Source: Pseudocercospora fijiensis CIRAD86
Taxonomy: Eukaryota > Ascomycota > Dothideomycetes > Mycosphaerellales > Mycosphaerellaceae
Reading direction: 5' to 3'
DNA length: 64,000 nucleotides
Assembly: GCF_000340215.1 (NCBI RefSeq)
Contig: NW_006921538.1
Location: forward strand, 744,001-808,000
Made by a program: the position numbers and the translations under genes. The first letter of the stretch is position 1, and each line of letters begins with the position of its first letter. Of this stretch, positions 1 through 11,453 are shown one piece after another. The notes beneath the pieces were generated by a model. The model ran no database searches, was not told the origin of the DNA, and saw nothing but the letters and a program-made list of their open reading frames with translations.

Positions 1-156
1 CTACAAGTAGTTCTGAGTAGCGTGAGCGCCAAAGATCAGTATAAAGACCAGGCTCGAGAAACGCTGGAGAAGCTGAGAGTGGAGTATGGAATTGGCCAGG
101 CCAGGACTACTCTGGAGAACTGCCATCATCTTGGACACTGGTCAACCTTACCTTGA
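1..156 (+). CDS. 3' end of a gene cut by the window edge (unrecognised)
   Basis: Frame 1 is open from the first base to a TGA at 154-156, giving 51 residues rich in charged and helical residues (Lys-Asp-Gln, Glu-Thr-Leu-Glu-Lys). The composition looks like the C-terminal helix of a larger protein whose start lies outside the window. No domain is recognisable. It could also be a chance open frame, since 51 codons is not a strong signal; the coding-like composition is the only support. Confidence 0.3.
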   Translation, partial: LQVVLSSVSAKDQYKDQARETLEKLRVEYGIGQARTTLENCHHLGHWSTLP

Positions 157-836
157 GCTCAGTTAAACAGAGTCAGCGTTTCAAAGAAAAATCTCACCAC
201 TTGGCAAAGGTGGGATAGCAACTTCGGAGGCCAGATGCCTTCCAGGCACTATTGGGTGCCGTGACGGAACTGGACCACAAATTTGGGTACACTGGAGCTG
301 AAGCTGCACAGATCAATCTCAGGCTTGAATGAAAGCAAGCGAACCTCTTGGCCCTGTGATGAGAGATGCAGCTTTCCTCAGATGCTTATACAAAGCCCCA
401 TGGGTGACCCAAGCGCCGCATCCACGGCTCCTTGTCATGCTGGTGGGACCGCTGTAGTCCCGTGGCCGTTTCTTCGAATCACAGACTGAGTGACTGGATC
501 TCGATCAAGCAATTACAGAGAGCTAGGTGGAATAGATTGAGATATATGGAGGACTCGGAAGTAGAGTGAGCGAATCATCAGACTTATGAGCATGCGGGAA
601 GCGGGACAATTGCATAGACGGATGCATTCGATGGCCAATGAGGGCGGCGAAACCCTGGTAGAGACATGAATTGATAAAGTACGAATCGTTGCTTAAAAGT
701 GGTCTTAGAGGTAAATGTTCGGCGTTCGGCAGAACATTTCTCCGCCAGTGCCAATCTTATCGATACGACTCTCCAAAATCTCCATCTCCACTTTGATTCT
801 TGCGACAACACGTCCTTCGCAGTCATCGCATTCAAA
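157..836. other. Intergenic, nothing recognised
   Basis: No convincing gene on either strand. It contains the 3' flank of the edge gene and the promoter side of RRS1. Short open frames here have no family resemblance. Confidence 0.5.
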
Positions 837-1462
837 ATGTCAGCCATGGACCTCGACAACCAGCGCCCCCAACCATACACCTTCGACCTCGGCCACCTAT
901 CCTGCTACGACCCCAACCCTCTTCCCTCCCTCCCCACCAACCCCTCAGAAAAAGAATCCATCCTCCAAACCACCGCGCAATCCTGCGCACAATCCCTCAT
1001 CCACCAGCTCCTCAAAACCTGCGCCATAACTCGAAACTCAGACGACGGGACCTTACAAATCCAACTCCCGCAACCCGAATACCGTCTCCCAAGGGAGAAA
1101 CCCGTGCCGAAAGAAAAGGAAAAGACGAAATGGGAAAGGTTTGCGGAGAAGAAGGGGATTAAGAAGAAAGGGAAGGATGGGAAACAGATGTTTGATGAGG
1201 AGAGAGGGGAATGGAGGCAAAAGTATGGGTATAAGCCGGGAGAGAAGAGGAGGGGGGAGGTGCAGGGGGATTGGATTGTGGAGGTTGATGAGAAGGCGGA
1301 GCGACAGGCGAAGAAGGAGGGGAATGGGAAGGTTAAGGGTAAGTTCGAGTTCATTCGTGAGCAGACAGATCATGGATTTCGGTGGTGGGCTAACGGAGAT
1401 TTTCAGGTGAGGGCGATATTGCGAGGAGGGATCGCAAGTTGAATAAGAGGAAAGGGAAATGA
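837..1462 (+). CDS. RRS1: Ribosome biogenesis regulatory protein Rrs1
   Basis: Two exons, 837-1338 and 1407-1462, give a 185-residue protein, close to the family's usual 190-200. Rrs1 acts in the nucleolus with Rpf2 to bring 5S rRNP into the 60S pre-ribosome. Seen: the N-terminal family signature TFDLGHLSCYDPNPLP, the central WERFAEKKGIKKKGKDG basic stretch, the EERGEWRQKYGYKPG motif, and after splicing a basic tail ending ARRDRKLNKRKGK. The 68-bp intron has donor GTAAGT, branch CTAAC and acceptor TTTCAG; reading through it would replace the conserved basic tail by an unrelated sequence. The start at 837 (MSAMDLDNQ) is preferred to non-ATG upstream extensions because the conserved region begins right after it. 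Confidence 0.92.
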
Positions 1463-2460
1463 AGAATTCATGCTGCGTGCGAACGAGAGGCGAAATTTTT
1501 ACTTGGAGAAAGACAAGACGTCCATGGACTATAAGCTTCGTGCACACGGAGAGGTCAGAAAGTAGGACGATTTGCACTGCTGTCGCTGCATCGATGCACG
1601 AAGATACCGAGACTGCAGAACACTTCGAGGTACGGAGGCGAAGCTTCCACAGCAAGCGGGCAGACGAAGAAGTCAAAAATTAGCATTCGACCTTCGACGT
1701 CTTTGTCTGCAAGTCGTGGGAACGAGGCTGGCAAAGCATGATCAACGCTAATGCTAGAGATGGAGGTTAGGCACTAGCGTTGTATGGGGATTTACTTGGG
1801 ATAGAGGTACCGATTGAGCGAGAAATTAACGCGATGTTGCCACAAGATAAGATCAGCCTCTCCCCCTCTTTAACTACATCGATACGATCCCCTAAAACGA
1901 GCACGATCACCGAAGTTCGGATGTGAGTCCTTCGAAGTGCCTATATGTCACGCCTGCGCGGTGTCCGTGCCAGAAATCGGGACCTTACACAACATGTGGA
2001 GGCTCTCCGGCATCTACTGCCTGGTGTATGAAGCATCTGGGTTTTTCTAGGTGAGGCTGGGCTCACAGTCGATCCCGTCAGGTGTCAAAAACGACCTCAT
2101 GACAAGCTAACGGCCCTGGCATCCAATATTTGACCGACCTCGCTACATACGTAGTTGCCCGCCTGCTCTTCACAAGGCACAGCTTGGGACTGAACACTGC
2201 AGGAAAATGCTCACGTCCATACAGCACAGCACAGGTATCCGAGGCTCTGCCAGACACTCCGCCCCTCGCCGATAGCGGGCGAGAAGTGTCTGAGGAACAC
2301 CCGGATAATGTTCCATCATCATTCCGAGTATATTTTCATTCTCGGAGCCGAAGCTACGATTCCTTTTCAAGGCTATCCCAACACGCCCGTGTCTCTTCAC
2401 CTACCTGCAACAAGGACTATGCCTGTACCTCTCCGGAATCTACCATTGATAGGCATATTA
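1463..2460. other. Intergenic, nothing recognised
   Basis: RRS1 3' flank followed by about 1 kb without a convincing gene. The 123-codon open frame at 2130-2501 runs into the MITE and lacks family resemblance. Confidence 0.5.
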
Positions 2461-2640
2461 CAGTGCGATTAAGCGAGATGGCGGACGGCGGTGATCCCTG
2501 AAAGCGGGATTTAACTGGTTAAAGCTAGCGTACTGCCTAAAGGAATTGTCCGTACCTTTAAAAAGTTCACGTCTAACGTTTTTAAGCTAGCTGCCGTTTA
2601 CGGGGATCGCCCCCGTCCGCCATCTCGCTTAATCGCACTG
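2461..2640. mobile_element. 180-bp MITE with TA target duplication (Tc1/mariner type)
   Basis: Perfect 28-bp terminal inverted repeats beginning CAGTGCGATTAAGCGAGATG, extended to about 38 bp with two mismatches, flanked by TA at 2459-2460 and 2641-2642. There is no coding capacity. TA duplication and CAGTG ends are typical of Tc1/mariner-superfamily non-autonomous elements. It shows no obvious RIP. It lies 131 bp upstream of the chosen start of the RBR ligase gene, so it forms part of that promoter or 5' leader. Confidence 0.88.
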
Positions 2641-2771
2641 TATCAATGCCATTGACTTGCGGGGTATCTTTGAATGATAAGATGAGACTGCCCGCTGTTC
2701 TGAAGGCAGTTGTGATTCCCCACTTCATTCAGAACAGTCTACCCAAACATCAACACAAGAATTCCCACACT

Positions 2772-4203
2772 ATGGCTATCTCGGCTTCTCTCCCGCCTGC
2801 CCATGCAACGATTGTTGACGATGAGACCATTGCGCTCGCGAGGCAGCTGGAAGAAATTGGACTATTCATGCAAGGCAGCAAAGGCAAACATCCAATCGGA
2901 TGCCCACCGGACCTGGAGGTCGCCTTCAAGAGCTTCCAGGACGAGTTGAACTCATACAAATGCTTTCTCGAGGATCAGAGGCTCGCTCAGAGCATCGCTG
3001 CGGCTGTGCACGATGACAGCGCTATCATAGCAGAGATGACAGCCAAGGAGCTACAATGTCATCGTGACAGGAGGATGGCTTTTGAGCTGGTCGAAGGAAG
3101 CGATGAGTATCAAGTCCCGGTGCACTCTGAGCTTGCAGAGAGTTATCATCATCATGCTGAGGATGACATCCTGTCTACGATTGCCGAAACGGTCACTGCC
3201 AACTCGGTCATCGATTTTAGCGATGATGAAGATGAATCTGGTCCTTCTATGACTTTTGCTGAGCGTCAGGCTGAGGTGCTGAAGAGAATGGCAACACAAT
3301 ATGTGTGCAGCGTCTGTCGCGATCGCTATCCTTCTGCACAGACGATCAAAGTCGAATGTGAGCACCGCTACTGCATCGATTGTGCAAAAGGCCTCTTTCG
3401 CCGAGCTACCAAGGACGAGACCTTGTTTCCGCCACGCTGCTGCAAGAAGAACATCGATCCCTTGCTTGTTAAGAGACACATGTCAGCTGAAGAAGCCCAG
3501 GCCTTCGATGCTGCCGCAGTGGAATTCTCTACTGTCGACAGAGTCTATTGTAGCAACCGTAGCTGTGGAAGATTCGTTCCACCTACTCTGATTGACTCTG
3601 GCACGCGAGCGGCCAGATGTGAGCAGTGCGGCATCTACACTTGCGCTATGTGCAAGAATGGGCAGCACCTGAATAAGGACTGTCCGGAAGATCCAGCCCT
3701 GCGAGAGACGCGAGCACTAGCGAAGGAGATGGGCTGGCAGACATGTCGTCGATGTCAGACTCTAGTAGAGCATCGCAGTGGATGCAATCACATGACGTAG
3801 GTCCAAAAAAAAAAGCTTCGCGGAACTTTTAGTATGAGGACTAATTGAACCCAGATGTCGCTGCCGTGCCCAGTTCTGCTACATCTGCGGAACGCCCTGG
3901 AAGAACTGCTCCTGCCCTGTTGCCGACGAGAATCGCATTGAGGAGCGCGCAGAAGAAGTCGTCGATCGTGATGCAGAGCCCGATCTCCCCGTCGCCGTAC
4001 GAAACCTTCGGGTCCGTCATGTGCAAGCTCAGCTTAGGGAGAGGCATGATTGCGAGCATCCAGGCCGCTTCCAAAGGATTTTTGGCGCTCCGAGAAGAGG
4101 CTTTCAATGTGAGGTTTGCGACGCTCGGCATTGGAAATATATCTTGCAGTGTCGACATTGTTATCTTAATGCTTGTGAGGATTGTCGGAGGCATAGGATT
4201 TGA
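2772..4203 (+). CDS. RBR-type E3 ubiquitin ligase (RING1-IBR-RING2)
   Basis: Exons 2772-3796 and 3855-4203 give 457 residues. RING1 starts at about residue 179 (CSVCRDRY, then CEHRYCIDC). The IBR follows at about 260-304 (YCSNRSCGRF, CEQCGIYTCAMC). RING2 starts at about 325 (CRRCQTLVEHRSGCNHMTC, then CRAQFCYICGTPW). Cys343, directly after GCNHMT, aligns with the catalytic cysteine of RBR ligases, which take ubiquitin from E2 as a thioester. The 58-bp intron (GTAGGT donor, CTAAT branch, CAG acceptor) splits the Thr codon just before it. An acidic patch (FSDDEDES) precedes RING1. After RING2 come two more CxxC-like pairs (CEVCDARHW, CRHCYLNACEDC). An in-frame ATG at 2646 would add 42 residues but lies four bases from the MITE; 2772 is preferred. 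Substrate unknown. Confidence 0.88.
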
Positions 4204-4591
4204 GATTGGTAGGGGCTTTCGAAATGTATGTTTGCAGGGGAGCTGCGTTGATACTTAGCGAGGTCTCTCTTTCATGACTTACTCGAGCCTTTCACGTGAC
4301 CGTAGATGGCCTTTTTTTGGTATAGTAGTCATTGAGTTCACAATCCGTCTATCTGTGAAATTGTGAATGTCTATGAGATGTGAGCATGCACGAAGAGTGC
4401 ACATGGTTCTACAGAAATGCGCGCTCATAGCGGTTTACAGGATCAAGCATACTGTACTGCTCTCTTCATTGCTGTGATCCAGTATCATCCATGTTCTCCG
4501 GCACGGCCTTGACCATGGCCAGTGCCGACTTCCGTCATTAAGAACATGTCGTGATGAGTCGACGAATCTGTGTATGGTGATGGTGGTATAG
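4204..4591. other. 3' flank of the RBR gene, nothing recognised
   Basis: About 390 bp between the RBR stop codon and the copia target duplication. No gene seen; base composition is like the gene-bearing part, without RIP. Confidence 0.5.
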
Positions 4592-4596
4592 TATGT
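4592..4596. repeat. Target site duplication TATGT (left)
   Basis: TATGT directly before the 5' LTR is repeated at 9925-9929 directly after the 3' LTR. A 5-bp duplication is normal for Ty1/copia integration and fixes the LTR ends. Confidence 0.9.
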
Positions 4597-4725
4597 ACTT
4601 GGAGTGTGTGTCCAGGTGTCAGGGTCTATTACGTGCCTGATGCCTGAGGCTGCAACTGCTGCACTTCATCTTCGGACTTCCAGATAGATTAGTCCTTCTT
4701 CCTAATTACATCAGTTACATCAAGT
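4597..4725 (+). repeat. 5' LTR of the copia element (129 bp)
   Basis: Starts ACTTGGAG and ends ATCAAGT, so the termini form a 5-bp inverted repeat (ACTTG/CAAGT). It keeps CA and TG dinucleotides where the 3' LTR has TA, so this copy is the less mutated one. Confidence 0.9.
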
Positions 4726-4737
4726 GGTTATGAGCCC
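4726..4737 (+). other. Primer binding site (half initiator-tRNA-Met type)
   Basis: GGTTATGAGCCC follows the LTR with no gap and is complementary to GGGCTCATAACC. That sequence resembles the anticodon arm of eukaryotic initiator tRNA-Met, the half-tRNA primer known for copia-type elements. The complementarity is read directly; use as a primer is inferred. Confidence 0.7.
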
Positions 4738-4799
4738 CCTGCGTTTCTAACGCATTCCACACGTTTTCTGATTGTTAATCCGACTGCTACGTAGCTAGC

Positions 4800-7700
4800 G
4801 CCTGTTACTAATAATTGCGCTAATACCGATATTGTCGCCGCTACCCTTACCGCCGCCCTCGAGTATTCCAGCAGGTGCTAGTCCGACTCGAGTCGGTCAT
4901 CATCAGTGTTAGCTGTCCGCTATACTAGTATTAGCTGTCCGCTATACTAGAACGTAGGCGCGCCTATCGGCCGCCCCTTAAAACAAGTCTATAGTCTCTT
5001 TCTATATCGCCGTCGCTGTCCGCAATAGCTCCCCCTACAACCACTAACGCTTATATAAGCAACATTCCCAAGCTGAAGAACAAGGAGAATTATCTAGTAT
5101 AGGCCTACGCCGCTAAAGGCGCCCTTAAAGGTATATCGGTCTAGCGCTATATATAAGGCACCCGCTAGCGACCCCTTACTAAGGTATCTAGTGAGACTTC
5201 TAAAGAGTTTAAAGACCGCTAAGATGAATAGGACTCTAAAGATCAAACAGTACGTACCTAGATCTTTGCTAATTGTGTTAGTAATATTCAACAATTACTA
5301 CTTAGTCTATCTATATCCTAGGAAGTGTAGGACTTCCTTAAGAAGAAATACACTAGTAAAGGTGGGTCTACTGAATTCATGCTCTACTAGGAATATATTA
5401 CCCTTCGGTATAATAGCAAGGACATTAAGAAGTTCTGTAATAAGTATAAGAAGAAGCTTAGTGCCTTAAAGGAGACCAAATTAGCTATTAGCTAATATTA
5501 GGCTGTCTATATATTTATTATGCAAATTGTACCGTTCTACGAGGCTTTCGCATAGATGCGCCGTAAGCAAATGCGCGCCTTAGAATACACTATTAATAAC
5601 AGCACCCTTAACAACATTATTAGCGCGTTGCTTAATAAGAATGTAGCTCAACTAAACTAGGCCTAATATAATGGCTTCTTTAGTCTTTAACGCTAGCTAC
5701 AATAGCAAGGTGGCAACAACAATAACGGCCGAGGTAACTCGAACCGTAGCGGTCGTAGTAGCCGCGGAAACAGCAACAATAGTCGAGGCCGCGGTAGAAG
5801 CAACCAGAATTAGAATAGTTACCAGTCCAACCGTAAGAAGTGCTTATACTATTAAGGCACTTACCCTTCCGACCGCTGCTACACTAAGTACCCTTATCTA
5901 AAGGAGGAAGACCGTCTTCGTCGCGAGAAGCAGAAGGCTAAGAAGAAGCAACAATAGGCGTTAACTACTTAGCAATAGCAGCCGTCTAGTTAGGGTAGTC
6001 AAAATGGTGCCTAGGGCCTATATGCGGCTAATGCTACCCTAGGGGTGTTATTAGACCCAAGCTACAATTACGCCTTCACTGCAAACACTATAGTTACTAT
6101 TAGCGACTAGGTTTCTACGGCTCTTACTGCTAGCACTCGTACTACTAATTGGGTTGTCGACTTAGGTACTAGCATATATATAGTTAACGACCCTTTATTG
6201 CTTATTAAATATAAAGGCTGTTACATTCCTATCCGGTTTAGTAGCAATACGAAGCACGCTACGATAGTCGGAATGGCTTAGACTAAGGTAGTTAATAAGC
6301 GTAGTATAAGCAGTATAAAGTTGTCTAATACGCTGTATATTCTAGGTCTAGTAGCTAACCTTCTATCTACTAAGAAGCTTGCCGATAAGGGCTGTTTCTA
6401 TCGGAATAACAAGCGAGTACTGTTTACTGTTATTGACGGCTCTAAGGTTACTGTTGCTCAAACATACCGAAAGAATAGTCTCCCCTATCTGCATATACTA
6501 ACCTCTAGTCTAGATAGTAAAGTGGTTGCCCTTCTATCGAAGAAGGGGGTGCCTATAGGCACTATAGATGAGTGGCATCTACGATATAGCTATATTCATT
6601 ACCGTAAGCTACTAAGAATGGAATCTGAGGGTCAGATTGTCATTACTAGTACTAAGAAGGACTTCCGCAACTGCATTGCCTATCGCATAGCTATGTTATA
6701 CAAGGAATACAATCGGCTGCTACGCGTACGACTATCTACGATCTATCACATTGTCTGTGTAGATGTAGTCACTATTACTAATCCTAGTCTGTTGCAGGAG
6801 CGCTATTTCACACTATTTATATACGCTAAGTTAGGCTATCGATACGAATATACTAGTACGCTCAAGTTAGGGGCTGTAGTAGCTATTAAGGACCATCGTG
6901 TACATATCCGTATATAGACTAGTTACTTAATCCTAATCTACTGCCTCGATAGAGGGAATAAATACGGCGGATATTAGCTGTTGAGCTAGGCTCGTAATTA
7001 GGGCATTATACTGCAGGTTACAGCTCCTTATTCTTCAACTTAGAATGGCCTTACTAAGGTTAGCAATCACATTATATATACGACTGCGAGAAAGATAATG
7101 CTATAGGCCAACCTTCTAAAGTCTCTGTAGCTATATACTGTTGCCTCCGCTATACAGGTCCTCAATATTACGCTAACCGCTAACGGAGGAAGCCTATACA
7201 CTATTGTAGCTAAGGAGCTTAATTAGTTACGAACACAGCTACGCCTGCAGCACCTTCGAGCTTATAGCTACACTACAATTGCCTACGATTACGGTGTTGC
7301 TCGTAGAAAGAAGATGGATAGCAGAGGTCTTGTTAGCAAGCTAGTTGGCTATGCTAAGGGCTCTATAGACTCTAGAAAATACATGATCTACCTGCCTAAT
7401 TAGTACAAGGTTGTCGCTTCTAAGGATGTTTAGTTTATTAAGTTAGATAGTGACCTTCTACTTCCAAATAGCATAGATCCATACACCAATCCTAATAACC
7501 CTTCTAAGAGCGAGTTTATCAGTATTGAGTCTATTATGCCGGCTCTATTCAATTCTACAAGCAACGAGGCTCCGTTACTAGCCGACGCCGCTAGTGTAGT
7601 CTAGCAGCTTCTAGCCTAGCAAGAAGAGCCTCTAGACGAGCCTGCTTAGGACATAGAGGTAACTAATAAGGTCGCTAGTCCGTTGCCACTCGATAACGAC

Positions 7701-9645
7701 CTTCTAGACGTTTAACTACTAGCTTCGAGTAATAAAGATAGCTTCTAATTAGCTAAGGAAGATCAAGCTCCGCCCTTTAATCCAAATGCGAAGAAGGGTG
7801 AGCCTAGCTAGTTGCTAGAGTTTAAGCGACCTAATACGATAGGCGCTCGTTCCACCCGTACAACCCGCAGCAATAAGTTAGCTCGGCTATCTAGCTAATT
7901 GTAGTATTAAGCGGTCGACTCGACGCACAATAGCCAATATGCCGATAGCCTATATAAAGGGCTTTATAGCTTCCTACTACATTACTAAACAGCCTAATAA
8001 GCCTAAGGAAACTATCCCTATTCCGAAGAGTTATAAGGAAGCGACTTAGTCGCTATACTAGCTACAATAGAAGGAGGCCTATAAGGCTAAATACAAGTTA
8101 CTAATCGACAACTATATATAGGTATATATATCTCGGTTAGAGGTGCTAGAAGGTCGCAAGGTTGTTCGTAGCCGATAGGTGTTTACTATCAAGCGTGACG
8201 CTAATAGCAAGGTTAGCCGGTTTAAGGCTCGTTAGGTCGTCCGTAGCTTTATACAGATCGAAGGACAGGATTATAATAAAACCTATACGGCTGTTGCCAA
8301 GCCTTGCACGCTTCGAGCCCTGTTTGGCCTAATTGCTTATCACGACCTAGAGGCTAAGCAGTATAATATCCTGACTGCCTTCCTTAATGCTCTTATTAGC
8401 GATAAGTACAAGATCTACGTTAAACAGCTATACGGCTTTAAAGACCGTAGTAGCAAGGGCATAGTTTGCCTATTGCTAAAAGCACTATATAGTCTAAAGC
8501 AGTTACTAATACTGTAGTATAAAGAGCTTCGGAAGTACTTAAAGAGCCTGAACTTTATTCTAATAATGTCCGACGTCTGTGTCTTTAAACACGTTGTTAG
8601 TAGCTCGATTATCGTTATCTACGTCGATGATATAATTATTATCGCCTACAGCCTGTTAGCACTAGAAGCCGTTGCTTAGTTACTAAAGGACCGTTTCAAT
8701 ATACGAGAACTAGGCGACCTGTACTACTATCTCGGCATGCGGATCATTCGTAACCGTAATTAGCGCACTATTCACGTCGTTTAAGATGCCTATTTGAATA
8801 GGCTTAGTAAGAAGTATAGGATGCAGGGCCGTGTAGTACCGGCTACGCTAATAGCGCCTCGATACGTTAAGACATCGATTTAGCGTACACCTAAAGGCTA
8901 TATAGCTAGTGCCGCCTTTAAGACTTAATATTAGGAGGGTGTTAGTAAAGCCCTCTAGCTAGCTATAATTACACGACCTAATGCTTGCTATACTATAGGC
9001 CTGTTATTACGATTTATCTCTAACCCTACTAAAGAGCATTATGCCGCACTCCTTTAGCTAATTGAGTACCTAGTTAGTACCCTTAGTCGTAGCATGCGCT
9101 TCTAAGGCATATAGAACGATAAGCTCAACTTTGCTAGATACTATAATGCCTTATAGGCTAATAACCTAGTCACTCGTCGCTCTATAGGTGGCTTCTACTT
9201 TACTATTGTAGGCGGACCTCTGTTATATAAGTCCGGTCGCTAGACGCTTGTTACACTGTCGTTAACTGAAGCTAAGTATATCTAACTTACTATAGGGGCT
9301 AAGGAAGCAGTTGCCTTAGCTCGTTTATTAAAGGAAATTAGCTATAAGGGCTATATTCTTCTAGTTACGCTCTACGAGGACAATTAGTCCGCTATTGCTA
9401 TTACTAAGTCGACTAGCATTAATAGCCGTACGAAGCATATAGATGCTCGTGTTTACTATATTCGAGAAAAGATTGCTAATAGTTCTATTGTCGTCTAATA
9501 GGTTAGCATATATAATTAGATAGCCGATAGCTTTACTAAGCCGCTTAATAAGATCAAGCACGGCCGCTTTGTTAAACAACTAAACCTAGTAGATTGCAAG
9601 GCCGCTATTAAGAATGCTGCAAAGCTAGCTACTAAATACTAAGGA
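4800..9645 (+). pseudogene. Copia gag-pol polyprotein, destroyed by RIP
   Basis: Recognisable pieces in order: a gag zinc knuckle near 5841 (Cys codon kept, following Cys and His codons altered to Tyr); protease and pre-integrase region with WHLRYSYIHYRKL near 6560; an integrase stretch near 7000 (TAPYSST.NGLTK); reverse transcriptase with IYVDDIIII at about 8617-8643; RNase H with TLSLTEAKYI near 9250 and EDN.SAIAITKS near 9380. Gag and integrase are in one frame and RT/RNase H in another, so at least one indel lies between about 7880 and 8030. Nearly all stops are TAG or TAA at expected Gln/Trp positions. The longest uninterrupted frame is only 6321-6917. Not functional. A 20-bp direct repeat lies near its 5' end (4908-4947). 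Confidence 0.9.
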
Positions 9646-9786
9646 GGGCCTTTGTTTGCTTTGTCTGTTCGACCTAAGAGTAGTCTAGTTTGTTCACCTG
9701 TTTCTGCTTACCTAATACCCCTGTTTGCTTCGCCAACAATAGCTATTGTGTTGGTTTGCTTCATTCTATGGCGATATGCACGTGCT

Positions 9787-9795
9787 AAGGGGGTG
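9787..9795 (+). other. Polypurine tract of the copia element
   Basis: AAGGGGGTG lies immediately upstream of the 3' LTR, the expected place for plus-strand priming. Confidence 0.65.
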
Positions 9796-9924
9796 ACTTG
9801 GAGTGTGTGTCCAGGTGTTAGGGTCTATTACGTGCCTAATGCCTGAGGCTGCAACTGCTGCACTTCATCTTCGGACTTCTAGATAGATTAGTCCTTCTTC
9901 CTAATTACATCAGTTACATCAAGT
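9796..9924 (+). repeat. 3' LTR of the copia element (129 bp)
   Basis: Same length and ends as the 5' LTR. It differs at three places, each a CA to TA or TG to TA change in this copy (in TTAGGG, CCTAATG and TTCTAGAT). Followed by TATGT at 9925-9929, the right target duplication. Confidence 0.9.
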
Positions 9925-9929
9925 TATGT

Positions 9930-11453
9930 CGCGTCGATGGCGTGGAGTGCTCGCTATGCACAAGTTCTTCTAAGACACAGTGGAAGGATGAGAGGTGAAG
10001 TCGATTCCCGACGGCGTGCTTGGCTTGGCTTCTTCCTCGGCATCATCGCTGCTCTTTTTCACTTCTCCGTTCACTCACGATTCTGCACTGCTTCCTCTAA
10101 CACCCTTCCTCTCACGACCCATAATAAATTGCTCAAGTCCCTTTGACCTGCCTACGGACGGACCGGCAGCGGGTAGAGGAAGGTTATTATGTAGAAGTAA
10201 GCGAACGCGAGATCAACACGTCGTCCTTCGGCTCATCAACTACTGAACAGAAGCTCCGGAGTAGAACTAGAACCTATGCACAGGATTGAACTGGGCTATC
10301 CTTGCCTCACGATCGAAATGGTGCTCCCCAAATTTAATAATAATATCGGTTCGGTCAGCTCGATGACCCATTCGGCTTTTTCACCCGACTTTCCGCTGGA
10401 GAATCAGACAAGGCATCGCTTGGAGCCACAGTCTTATTTTCATTGCTATGCTATCTATCGCAGTCGGGATGTTGTTGTCCAAAAGCCAAGGACAATAATT
10501 AATAACAATGGCACCCGCGTTCGGTGGCATTGCAGCTGGAACTCTATCCGGTGTTCTGTGATAGCATATGCTTCAGAAGTAATTTCCGCGAGCACCGGAC
10601 GCCAATCTCTGGCCTGTCATCGTGCGGGCATCACATCACGAGTCACACGAATCATTTTGCTACCACATGCATGCCACAGCATATCACAGACAAAGTGTTG
10701 CAGGGGAATCCAGAATACGAGCGGGATTCCAAATTTCCCGACTGCGTTCATTCGCATTTGCGAACAAACTCCTCAACAAAGCAGAATGCCTTTACAACTC
10801 AATCTCAATGGAGAGTCCCGGGAATATGTTTTCTCGAGAGAAAGGGTTGCTCTTGCACCGAGCGACTCCGCATAGCCCGCATAGATGCTGCTCCGCCTCC
10901 AGCATTCAGCTGTTCCCGGCAAAGTGTATACACCATGCAAAAGATCTATTCATAAGTTACGAGGTTGAGATGAATGCCCAGGGCGCCAGCTACAGTGGAT
11001 CCGCGGCAAACCCCGTATAGCCTTGTCATGCCACTGTTCAATCTGCTAACCGCTGCAATCCTGGATTCCAAGGGTGCGCGGGAAACGCATTGGCACTCCG
11101 ACGCCTCACTGTAAAAGCGTCATCCCAGCCACGGCCCAGGAAAGCTGTCAACAATACGAGGAGTAGACTGTGGTAGGGACCGTCCAAGCGCCATTTGTTA
11201 GGCACGGCTTCACATTGTACCTGAAGGGTACCTGCAGACGCCCGCCATTGCCGCTTGGCTATGCTAGTATGCTTTTCGCAGATGCGGGATCATCTAGCCA
11301 GCAAAAGTCGAAAACTTGGTCGGTAAGGATAGGATGTCATAAGTACTGCATCTTCCCTGCTCATCGTCCCACTCTTCTTCGCATACATATCTAATACATC
11401 TGGACCGCCCGACGTTCATTGATTCATCCAACTACGAACAGTCGCTCGCTACC
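9930..11453. other. 1.5-kb intergenic stretch, nothing recognised
   Basis: Several overlapping open frames of 130-200 codons occur in all three forward frames (10276-11020). None has a recognisable motif, they overlap one another, and none has a supporting intron pattern. Probably the promoter and upstream region of the GPI-protein gene. Confidence 0.5.

Larger units (their letters stand above)
4597..9924 (+). mobile_element. Complete Ty1/copia LTR retrotransposon, RIP-inactivated
   Basis: A 5,328-bp element with two 129-bp LTRs, a 5-bp TSD (TATGT), a primer binding site immediately after the 5' LTR, a gag-pol region in copia order (gag, protease, integrase, reverse transcriptase, RNase H), and a purine-rich tract just before the 3' LTR. 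The coding part is full of TAG/TAA where CAG or TGG codons are expected, the hallmark of RIP. It sits between the RBR gene and the GPI-protein gene without breaking either. Confidence 0.93.

Noticed and set aside
2130..2501. 123-codon forward frame upstream of the MITE
   Set aside because: It runs into the MITE's left repeat, starts without ATG at the listed position, and shows no family resemblance.
4599..4722. LTR ends placed at TGGAG...ATCA (canonical TG/CA)
   Set aside because: Those ends leave no matching target duplication, whereas ACTTG...CAAGT gives a perfect TATGT on both sides.
10276..11020. Three overlapping forward frames of 130-200 codons
   Set aside because: They overlap in different frames over the same DNA, have no recognisable domain, and no splice pattern links them.
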